A stretch of 7,294 bases of DNA from Calditrichota bacterium. Lineage in GTDB: Bacteria; Electryoneota; RPQS01. The position numbers and the translations under genes were made by a program. Each line of letters opens with the position of its first letter. Within the stretch, counting starts at the first letter, position 1. The stretch spans positions 1 to 7,294 of the forward strand of contig JAGVEU010000395.1 of NCBI GenBank assembly GCA_020057985.1, in the 5' to 3' direction. Positions 1-5,259 of the stretch are shown one piece after another. The notes beneath the pieces are model-generated. The model searched no databases. It had not been told where the DNA came from and worked only from the letters and a program-made list of their open reading frames with translations.

Positions 1-653
1 GAGCCTTTTTTGTGGCCAAAGAGTTCGCTCTCGATCAGATCCTTAGGAATCGCCGCGCAATTCACTTTCACCAGCGGTTTTGCTGCGCGACGGCTCCGAG
101 TGTAAACAGAGTTGGCTACCAGTTCCTTGCCCGTGCCCGTTTCACCGAGAATGAGCACCTTCTCGCCCGTCACGGCGACCTGTTCAGTCAAGAGCCTGAG
201 TTTTTGCATCGGCTCGCTCTCGCCAATCAGCTCATGCTGGGCTTGAAGCGTCTGCAGTAGGCCGGTTCGCTCAGACTCGAGATACTTTCTGTCGAGTGCA
301 TTCCGCAGGGTATGCAGCAGCACATCGCGGTCTATCGGCTTCTCCAGAAAGTCATAAGCCCCGCCTTTGAGCGCCTTAACCGCATACTGCACGTTGCCAT
401 GAGCAGTAATCATCACCACGGGCATCTGTGGGTAGTCCTTGCGCAATCCTTCAAGAATCTCAAGCCCGCTCTGCCCCGGCAATTCAATATCCAGCAACAT
501 CGCCTGTACCCGGTTCTCCGCCAGAAGCTGTCTGCCACCATTCCCGTCCCGTGCTGTCAGTACATGGTATTGGTTCAACTCCAGAGTCCGACTCAGTGCC
601 AGCAAAAGTGCCGCATCGTCATCTATTATAAGGATTGTATCTTTTGTGTCCAT
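1..653 (-). CDS. Sigma-54-dependent response regulator (NtrC family), 3' end outside the window
   Basis: This is the N-terminal 217 residues of a transcriptional activator that, when phosphorylated by its kinase, should drive open-complex formation by sigma-54 RNA polymerase. Residues 5-120 are a CheY-like receiver: acidic pocket D11-D12-D13, phospho-acceptor D55 (LLDIELPG), T83 (MITAHG) and K105 (FLEKP). A linker leads to an AAA+ domain from about residue 140, opening with ELIGES and holding Walker A GETGTGKE at 170-177. The visible part ends at ESELFGHKKG, just before the expected GAFTGA loop that contacts sigma-54. The rest of the AAA+ domain and any helix-turn-helix lie beyond base 1. It is downstream of the histidine kinase on the same strand, so the pair is very probably cognate. 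The ATG at 653 has no clear Shine-Dalgarno. An in-frame GTG at 674, behind a G-rich stretch (681-692), would add seven residues and is a credible alternative. Confidence 0.95.
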   Translation of the reverse strand, partial: MDTKDTILIIDDDAALLLALSRTLELNQYHVLTARDGNGGRQLLAENRVQAMLLDIELPGQSGLEILEGLRKDYPQMPVVMITAHGNVQYAVKALKGGAYDFLEKPIDRDVLLHTLRNALDRKYLESERTGLLQTLQAQHELIGESEPMQKLRLLTEQVAVTGEKVLILGETGTGKELVANSVYTRSRRAAKPLVKVNCAAIPKDLIESELFGHKKG

Positions 654-701
654 TGAATTCTTTTGCTCGTTCACCGCATTCCACTTCCCCCCTGCTCGCG
701 G

Positions 702-717
702 CAGTAGTGTCTAACTG
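702..717 (+). repeat. Left terminal inverted repeat of the MITE-like element
   Basis: This 16-bp end is CAGTAGTGTCTAACTG and abuts the direct repeat TGCTCGCGG at 693-701. It differs from the opposite end at its third and fourteenth positions. Confidence 0.8.
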
Positions 718-766
718 TATGTTGAGTATTATGAGTTAGTTGGCATGATCGGCACCACGCCTTGTT

Positions 767-823
767 ACTTACTGCGGCCTCTGGCCACCTCTTCTCCGGA
801 GGCGGCCAGAGGCCGCCATAAGT
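767..823. repeat. Strong internal hairpin of the MITE-like element
   Basis: A perfect 13-bp inverted repeat, GCGGCCTCTGGCC (774-786) and GGCCAGAGGCCGC (804-816), forms the core. Past one A-C mismatch it continues inward with CCTC (788-791) and GAGG (799-802). Outward it extends with ACTTA (767-771) and TAAGT (819-823) across a 2-nt internal loop, giving 22 pairs in total. No T-run follows on either strand, so it is not a typical intrinsic terminator. It lies in the untranslated stretch between kinase and regulator and could stabilise or process a shared transcript. Confidence 0.8.
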
Positions 824-865
824 GAAGTTGAGCACGACGCGAAGGCTGACTGACACTTCCACCAA

Positions 866-881
866 CAATTAGACACTATTG
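866..881 (-). repeat. Right terminal inverted repeat of the MITE-like element
   Basis: Read on the minus strand this end is CAATAGTGTCTAATTG. It abuts the second TGCTCGCGG copy at 882-890. Confidence 0.8.
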
Positions 882-888
882 TGCTCGC

Positions 889-904
889 GGGGGGGTAGGG
901 GGGG
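889..904 (+). other. G7-TA-G7 tract, possible G-quadruplex
   Basis: Two runs of seven G separated by TA lie on the plus strand just past the kinase stop codon. Each run could split into two G-triplets, giving the four needed for an intramolecular quadruplex with very short loops. A transcript of the kinase operon would carry the C-rich complement. Together with the C6 run at 687-692, the sequence before element insertion would have been C6, a short loop, then G7, a strong potential hairpin. Confidence 0.5.
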
Positions 905-914
905 TTAGCAAAGA

Positions 915-3125
915 TCAAACCGGCAACCACACACTTACTGTAGTCCCAACCCCCACTGCACTCGTTACGCGAATCGTCCCCCCGTGATCCTCCACAATCT
1001 TCTTGACAATCGCCAGCCCCAGACCTGTTCCACCCTCCAACCTGCTAAAATACGGATCAAACACTTTCGGCAAATCCTCAGCCGAAATCCCGCAACCCGT
1101 GTCCTCAATTTCCATGATCATCCAATCACCACTGCGGCTGCGCTGCCGGCTGCTCGCGGCCAAGCCTGTCAAGGTCTTTTCATGCAAACCCTGTTCCCTG
1201 CGCAATCGAACAGTCAGATTACCTCCCTCCTTCATGGCCCGATAGCTATTACTTAGCAAATTATCGATGAGTGTGATAATCTGCTGCGAGTCCACGCGAA
1301 TCTGCGGCAGCTCCGGTTGAATCTCTATTGATACATTCACCCCTGCCGGACGTGGACGGCGCTCCACACTTTTTCGGAGTAGCTCCTCCAAATTTGTCGG
1401 CTCGAGAATCGGCGGAGCCTGCCTCGTGAACTTCAGAAATGATCTCGAAACCTCCGAAAGCCGATCCGCTTCCTCAGTCAGAGTCTGAAAATACTGTTTG
1501 AACTCTTCGGGGACGTGATGATACTTCGCCTCCAATTCCTGCTCCAGATTCTGTGCCGTGAGTCTCATGACCGAAAGCGGCGTCCGAAGGTCATGCGCCA
1601 ACTTGGAGGCCATTGCGCGCCATGCTTCAAAGCGTTCTCTCTCTGCCCTAATACGTAAGTTTGGTATTTTGACCCTAGACACCCAAAACATTCTGCCCAA
1701 GATCAGAACAACTGGAACCAGAATCACCAGAATTATCCAAGAAATCAGTGCGCGGATATACTTCGAATTTCGCTTGAGTTCAAGTCGGTACACCCCGTCA
1801 TCAGAGACCATCCAAATGTACGAGAACCTGTTCTCTGAATTACGCTGAAGAACGACATTCCCGGGCAAAGCAAGCGGAGCGCTCGCTAACTTCTTGAAGT
1901 GATGACCCAGAACAATCGTTTCATTCTCCCCTTTTGCTCCGATGAGTTCGTTAATCCCATCTCCGTCAACATCGCCCACAGATATTCCGTGGTTGACATC
2001 TCGCGTATCCCCGACAAGTTTGAGGTTCTCGTCATAGATTCTAACTCCATTGCTCGGGTTGGAGATAACAAACTGCTGCTTTCCTGAGTCGTCCACCCCC
2101 CACGGCTCCATACCTCCGCCATACCATCCCATCATTTCCTTTTCCGCCAAGACCTTTCCGTCGCGTGCGTCTACCCTCATCAATCTATTCTGACCGGCCT
2201 CCGAACTGTTTCCGAAAAACGCCACAAAAAGCGAAGGTGGGGAACCTATACGTGTAGGTAAAGGACTAAACTTGACAGAGCTGTACGGGCCTGGAAACTC
2301 CTTCAGCCAAATCCGCTCCCCTGCCAGATTCAGGGCGCCCAGATAGCTGTGGTCATCGCGCATATCTTGCCACTTGGCTCCGTTGCTTCCTGCAGAGGTC
2401 GAAAAGATGACTTCCGGCACCGAGTCTCCGTTGATGTCCATGGTGTCAATATTCACGATATTAAACGCAGTCCGGTATCTCCAAATCGCCTCGCCGGTCT
2501 GCGGATCTAGGAGCGCCAACTCTCGCGGCACGATCCCGAATCCATTGAAAACAGAAAGCAGCAATGCCGAACGATTCTTCAAGACTCCGTTTATCGTAGG
2601 TCCAACTTGGATCTGAGTATCCCACTTGCCTAACTTCCGCTCGGGATAATCCCCTGCCTTCACAATAAACTGAGAAAGGGTATCCCGTGACGGCCATGCC
2701 AGCACGTTCAATGTGTTTGTGCTATCCGTTCGCTCTACAAGCAGTAGCTCTGATTTTCCGTCACCATCTATATCGCGTCCGTATGCGAAGACAGAAAGGG
2801 CGGAAGAATTGAGCTGTTCGAGAAGTGTCTGTTTGCCATCGTAGATCAAGATCCTTGTTCGCGGCTGCCCCAACATCGCATCTTTGTCGGTGACTACGTT
2901 GAAAACAAGATCGCCGGTCGCGCTGTCGGGCGTAAATCCATGGACAGATAGACTTGAAATGTTTGGAGAATAGCCCACATTCATCGTGCTCTCAATTCGA
3001 TAGGGTAGCGGCAACCACTCGAATGCCTCCGCCGAAGCAGCCATCCCCAGCATGAGCACGAGCGCGAACCCATGCCGGCACGATATGAGAATACTATCTC
3101 GCGTTTCTCTGCCCTTTAAAATCAC
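915..3125 (-). CDS. Membrane histidine kinase with FG-GAP/VCBS-like extracytoplasmic sensor domain
   Basis: This 736-aa sensor kinase should autophosphorylate on histidine and pass the phosphate to the response regulator downstream. A signal peptide is visible (hydrophobic FALVLMLGMAAS at 20-31, then AEA before F35). Residues about 36-450 are extracytoplasmic and carry three DxDxDG-like loops: D118-D120-D122, D230-N232-D234 and D385-D387-D389. Each is followed by a conserved E and a hydrophobic strand, as in calcium-binding FG-GAP/VCBS propeller blades. One transmembrane helix spans about 457-482. The HisKA helix has H511 in HDLRTPLS; the ATPase domain has the N box around N622-N626, the D675-TGCG loop, F689 and GGTGLGLA (698-705). 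No HAMP or PAS domain is seen between helix and kinase core. The start is GTG at 3125 with only a weak GGA five bases upstream, but it gives a complete signal peptide. The ligand is unknown. Confidence 0.95.
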   Translation of the reverse strand: MILKGRETRDSILISCRHGFALVLMLGMAASAEAFEWLPLPYRIESTMNVGYSPNISSLSVHGFTPDSATGDLVFNVVTDKDAMLGQPRTRILIYDGKQTLLEQLNSSALSVFAYGRDIDGDGKSELLLVERTDSTNTLNVLAWPSRDTLSQFIVKAGDYPERKLGKWDTQIQVGPTINGVLKNRSALLLSVFNGFGIVPRELALLDPQTGEAIWRYRTAFNIVNIDTMDINGDSVPEVIFSTSAGSNGAKWQDMRDDHSYLGALNLAGERIWLKEFPGPYSSVKFSPLPTRIGSPPSLFVAFFGNSSEAGQNRLMRVDARDGKVLAEKEMMGWYGGGMEPWGVDDSGKQQFVISNPSNGVRIYDENLKLVGDTRDVNHGISVGDVDGDGINELIGAKGENETIVLGHHFKKLASAPLALPGNVVLQRNSENRFSYIWMVSDDGVYRLELKRNSKYIRALISWIILVILVPVVLILGRMFWVSRVKIPNLRIRAERERFEAWRAMASKLAHDLRTPLSVMRLTAQNLEQELEAKYHHVPEEFKQYFQTLTEEADRLSEVSRSFLKFTRQAPPILEPTNLEELLRKSVERRPRPAGVNVSIEIQPELPQIRVDSQQIITLIDNLLSNSYRAMKEGGNLTVRLRREQGLHEKTLTGLAASSRQRSRSGDWMIMEIEDTGCGISAEDLPKVFDPYFSRLEGGTGLGLAIVKKIVEDHGGTIRVTSAVGVGTTVSVWLPV

Positions 3126-3170
3126 ACGCGTCCATAGAAAATAACAAAGTATTTATCCGTCGTGCTGCGC

Positions 3171-3638
3171 TCATCGCTTCTTTTGCATCTCCTTCTGAAT
3201 ACGCTTCAAATGCTCCAAATCTCCGCTTCGGCCTGACGCCTGTTTGTTCACAATTAGATCATCCAACGAAACGAACTGAACGGGCACGCCGAACATGATG
3301 CTCTGTACTCGGTGGCGCCATCCGTCAGCAAATAGAACTCCTGAGATGCTTGTCAGAAGATCTATCCGAACGGGAGCAATGCCGATCTGATACATGATCT
3401 CGTCTTGACAAAACGTTTCCGCTGTAATGCCATCGTGTTCCAGCGGCGCGCCAAATTGAGCCAGTGCATCAAAGAGCCGCTCCGCATTCGCCCGCGAATT
3501 GTGAACCCAAACATCGAGGTTTTTCGTGAAATGAGGTTCGGTATACTTCATGACCGCATACCCCCCCACGATCATATACTCAACCTCGTAATCGTTTAAG
3601 AGTTGTAACAGTTCTCTGTAGTGTAGGTTTTCTGCCAT
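3171..3638 (-). CDS. Small nucleotidyltransferase-fold protein, second gene of an overlapping pair
   Basis: This 155-aa protein resembles the minimal nucleotidyltransferases often annotated DUF6036 or AbiEii/MNT-like. The GG signature is at 25-26 (YMIVGGYAVMKY). The acidic motif that normally reads D-x-D appears as TKNLDVW, with N40 and D42. A third carboxylate candidate is D93 (VRIDLLTS). A family-typical tail reads NKQASGRSGDL (121-131). The frame is open further upstream (to 3725), but I choose the ATG at 3638 because AGAGGA lies eight bases before it and MAENLHYRELLQLL begins like a proper first helix. Its first 59 bases overlap the end of the preceding small ORF, which suggests translational coupling. 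The substrate is unknown. Relatives act as antitoxins, toxins or antibiotic-modifying enzymes, and the partner here is not a recognisable HEPN protein. The fold call is good; the role is open. Confidence 0.85.
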   Translation of the reverse strand: MAENLHYRELLQLLNDYEVEYMIVGGYAVMKYTEPHFTKNLDVWVHNSRANAERLFDALAQFGAPLEHDGITAETFCQDEIMYQIGIAPVRIDLLTSISGVLFADGWRHRVQSIMFGVPVQFVSLDDLIVNKQASGRSGDLEHLKRIQKEMQKKR

Positions 3639-3795
3639 ATCTGAATTCCTCTGCGAATAGAACCATGTCCCAAGCAGCGCTGAAAATCGCTTCATCTCCC
3701 TGCTCTTGCCAGAACTCAATATCAAAATCGCGATCAGGGAACTTGCCCACTACGAGGCGGGTTTTCCATTTTGGCTTATGATCTTTGTCTGTCAT
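3580..3795 (-). CDS. Small hypothetical protein (71 aa) overlapping the nucleotidyltransferase gene
   Basis: I do not recognise a characterised family. The protein is charged and aromatic-rich, with a central DRDFDIEFWQEQGDEAIF segment, then a probable helix (AAWDMVLFAEEFRYG) and a basic end LQRTVTTLKRLRG. No signal peptide or membrane segment is present. The composition is protein-like rather than a random frame shadow. AGGAGA lies about 13 bases before the ATG, which is rather far. It lies downstream of dnaN, and its last 59 bases overlap the start of the nucleotidyltransferase. Small ORFs placed directly ahead of such nucleotidyltransferases suggest a paired module, for example toxin-antitoxin-like, but no activity can be read from the sequence. 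Confidence 0.72.
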   Translation of the reverse strand: MTDKDHKPKWKTRLVVGKFPDRDFDIEFWQEQGDEAIFSAAWDMVLFAEEFRYGRKPTLQRTVTTLKRLRG

Positions 3796-3829
3796 GTTTA
3801 CTTTATCTTCTCCTGCATCCGCGAGCGCA

Positions 3830-3854
3830 AGAGCGGGCGCCGCACGCCCGCTCT
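3830..3854. terminator. GC-rich perfect hairpin downstream of dnaN
   Basis: AGAGCGGGCG (3830-3839) and CGCCCGCTCT (3845-3854) form a perfect 10-bp stem with a 5-nt loop, 40 bp past the dnaN stop codon. Reading in the dnaN direction, only TTGC follows, so the U-tract of a classic intrinsic terminator is missing. It may still cause termination, pausing or 3'-end protection between dnaN and the small ORF. Confidence 0.5.
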
Positions 3855-3894
3855 CTATTGGAATCCTGCATTCGCTCCCGAACGAGCCATGCCG

Positions 3895-5010
3895 TCAGTT
3901 CAAGCGGACGGGCATGATGAGCATCAGCAGGTCCTCATCTTTTTCCTGTTCTGTAGGTTTTACAATCCCCGCCGAGGTAGAAGTTCCTAATTCAAACAGA
4001 ACTTCACTGCTGTCAATTTGCCGCAGCATATCCAGCACATACCCCGCGTTATAGCCGATCTCCAGCGGCTCGCCATCATAGCTGGCGCTGACGGTTTCCT
4101 GCGCTTCACCGCCCTGCTCCACGTCTTCCGCTTGCACAAAGGCTTGGTCTTTCTCAACTTTCAGCCGAATCTGGCGCGAAATCTCGCTCGAAAAAATCGA
4201 GACACGCTTAACCGCCGCCGTAAATTGCTCACAATCCAACTTGAGCGTATTCTTGTTTTCAGTGGGAATCACTGCGCTGTAATTCGGAAAACGTCCCTCG
4301 ATCAGCTTGGTGATCAAAGTCATATTTCCAACCCGGAATGCCAGTTGATTTCCGGCAAACGCAATTTCGACATCACCCTCTGCTTCCGCGATCCGCGAGA
4401 CAGTGCTCATTGCCTTGGCTGGAACAATAAAGTCCTGTATATCTCCCGCATAACTACCGCCGCTCCAGGTAATCTTCACCAGCCGATGACCATCGGTAGT
4501 TACCAGTCGGATGTCCTCCGGTTTCAGTTGCAGTAAAACACCTGTAAGTTGAGGCCGCAGTTCATCTTTGGACACTGCAAAAAGACACTTGGTAATCATC
4601 CGTCTTAAGCGCGATCTTTCAATTTTGAGCGCGGCGGATCCGTCAATCGAAGGAATGCGAGGATAATTTTCAACTGCCTCGCTTGAAAAGTTATACTTCT
4701 TTCCTGCTTGATCCGAGACCGTCATCCGATTTGCCTTCGTGATGCTCACCGAAAGTTGCACATCGGGCAATTCACGCAAGAGATCCAAAAGTTTGCGGGC
4801 GGGAAGTAATGACTTTCCATCCTCAGTTCCTGTTACTTGAACCTTGTTCTCAATCGAGACTTCCAAGTCAGTGCCTGCAATGGTAAGGGTATTTCCTCGC
4901 AGGGTAGCAAGAATATGTCCGAGGGCCGGCATAGGACTTTTGCTGGGAACTACCGCAGATACAGGAAGCAACGCGGAAAGTAAACTGCTTTGCGACGCTG
5001 AAAATTTCAT
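3895..5010 (-). CDS. dnaN: DNA polymerase III beta subunit (sliding clamp)
   Basis: DnaN dimerises into the ring that tethers DNA polymerase III and many repair proteins to DNA. The 371-aa length is normal, and the three repeated clamp domains fit about 1-122, 128-245 and 247-371. Family landmarks are VVTT-type strand RLVTTDGHRLV (158-168), KLIEGRFPNY (225-234) and the C-terminal MPVRL (366-370), which forms part of the partner-binding pocket. The ATG is preceded by GAGGAG at 5014-5019, only three bases away, which is unusually close. The gene follows dnaA after a 249-bp gap that is the proposed origin. No recF follows it; a hairpin and the small ORF/nucleotidyltransferase pair do. Nothing appears truncated. 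Confidence 0.99.
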   Translation of the reverse strand: MKFSASQSSLLSALLPVSAVVPSKSPMPALGHILATLRGNTLTIAGTDLEVSIENKVQVTGTEDGKSLLPARKLLDLLRELPDVQLSVSITKANRMTVSDQAGKKYNFSSEAVENYPRIPSIDGSAALKIERSRLRRMITKCLFAVSKDELRPQLTGVLLQLKPEDIRLVTTDGHRLVKITWSGGSYAGDIQDFIVPAKAMSTVSRIAEAEGDVEIAFAGNQLAFRVGNMTLITKLIEGRFPNYSAVIPTENKNTLKLDCEQFTAAVKRVSIFSSEISRQIRLKVEKDQAFVQAEDVEQGGEAQETVSASYDGEPLEIGYNAGYVLDMLRQIDSSEVLFELGTSTSAGIVKPTEQEKDEDLLMLIMPVRLN

Positions 5011-5056
5011 GTGCTCCTCAATGATTAGATATAAAAAGTAAAGAGAGAGATAATCG

Positions 5057-5086
5057 TAGTAGTAGAGACTGTGGAAAAGTGGAAAT
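5057..5086 (+). promoter_or_regulatory. Putative DnaA-trio array with tandem DnaA-box-like sites
   Basis: TAGTAGTAG (5057-5065) is followed after AGAC by TGTGGAAAA (5070-5078), one mismatch from the DnaA box TGTGGATAA, and then by the weaker AGTGGAAAT (5078-5086). In the basal unwinding system described in Bacillus subtilis, a DnaA box nucleates a filament that extends onto trinucleotides read 3'-GAT-5', which is this order and orientation. Reading away from the box, three perfect trios are followed by one mismatch and another fit, then AT-rich DNA toward dnaN. The function is inferred from layout. Confidence 0.5.
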
Positions 5087-5176
5087 TAAAAACGGAAGTC
5101 TTGCTTCTACTGAATTTGAAGGAATATTTACTTGTGGTCTTTTCGTTTATGTATGTCCACTTTTTCCGCTCCTGCG

Positions 5177-5221
5177 CACTCAAGCCTCTATATAAGAGTG
5201 TAAATCATAGAGAGGTGAGTG
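5177..5221. repeat. Imperfect inverted repeat just downstream of dnaA
   Basis: CACTCAAGCCTCTAT (5177-5191) and ATAGAGAGGTGAGTG (5207-5221) pair at 12 of 15 positions around a 15-nt loop, 38 bp past the dnaA stop. No T-run follows in the dnaA direction. It could be a weak terminator, an mRNA structure ahead of dnaN, or an origin element. Confidence 0.45.
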
Positions 5222-5259
5222 GCACGCAGTGGAAGAGCAGAAGAGAATCTACCATAAAC

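Larger units (their letters stand above)
693..890. mobile_element. MITE-like element: 180 bp with terminal inverted repeats and 9-bp target duplication
   Basis: The element spans 702-881. Its ends are CAGTAGTGTCTAACTG (702-717) and, read on the other strand, CAATAGTGTCTAATTG (881-866), which match at 14 of 16 positions. Immediately outside both ends is the same 9-mer, TGCTCGCGG (693-701 and 882-890), as expected for a target-site duplication. No transposase or other convincing reading frame is present, so it should depend on a transposase encoded elsewhere. Families known to give duplications near 9 bp include IS4/IS10, IS1 and the IS903 branch of IS5; I cannot assign one. It sits between the kinase stop and the regulator start. 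Without the element and one repeat copy, that gap would be only about 51-72 bp. The structure is read directly; mobility is inference. Confidence 0.8.
5011..5259. other. dnaA-dnaN intergenic region, candidate oriC
   Basis: This 249-bp gap has no credible gene. It contains an AT-rich, purine-biased stretch beside dnaN (5030-5055), the TAG array with adjacent DnaA-box-like sequences (5057-5086), an imperfect hairpin (5177-5221), and an inverted copy of the AAAAGTGGA motif (5157-5165 reads TCCACTTTT). A further box-like GTATCCACC, with intact TATCCAC core, lies at 5266-5274 within the end of dnaA. No perfect TTATCCACA is present anywhere in the gap, so the origin call depends on gene context plus the trio-like layout. 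Confidence 0.55.

Noticed and set aside
744..766. GGCAC/TTG sequence resembling a sigma-54 promoter within the element
   Set aside because: The spacing between the GG and GC positions does not fit the required -24/-12 distance, and the downstream direction points away from the regulator gene.
671..868. 65-aa minus-strand open frame between the kinase and the regulator
   Set aside because: It lies largely inside the inverted-repeat element, is partly a read-through of the palindrome, has no ribosome site and shows no family features.
984..1256. Plus-strand open frames antisense to the histidine kinase, dnaN and dnaA
   Set aside because: They are frame shadows of strongly conserved minus-strand genes and have no recognisable motifs or ribosome sites.
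3171..3725. Longer nucleotidyltransferase start at 3725
   Set aside because: It would overlap the small ORF much further, the added residues look unlike the family, and a good Shine-Dalgarno supports the internal ATG at 3638.
5217..5235. TGGCACG sequence resembling the -24 half of a sigma-54 promoter
   Set aside because: The matching -12 TTGC half is absent at the needed distance.
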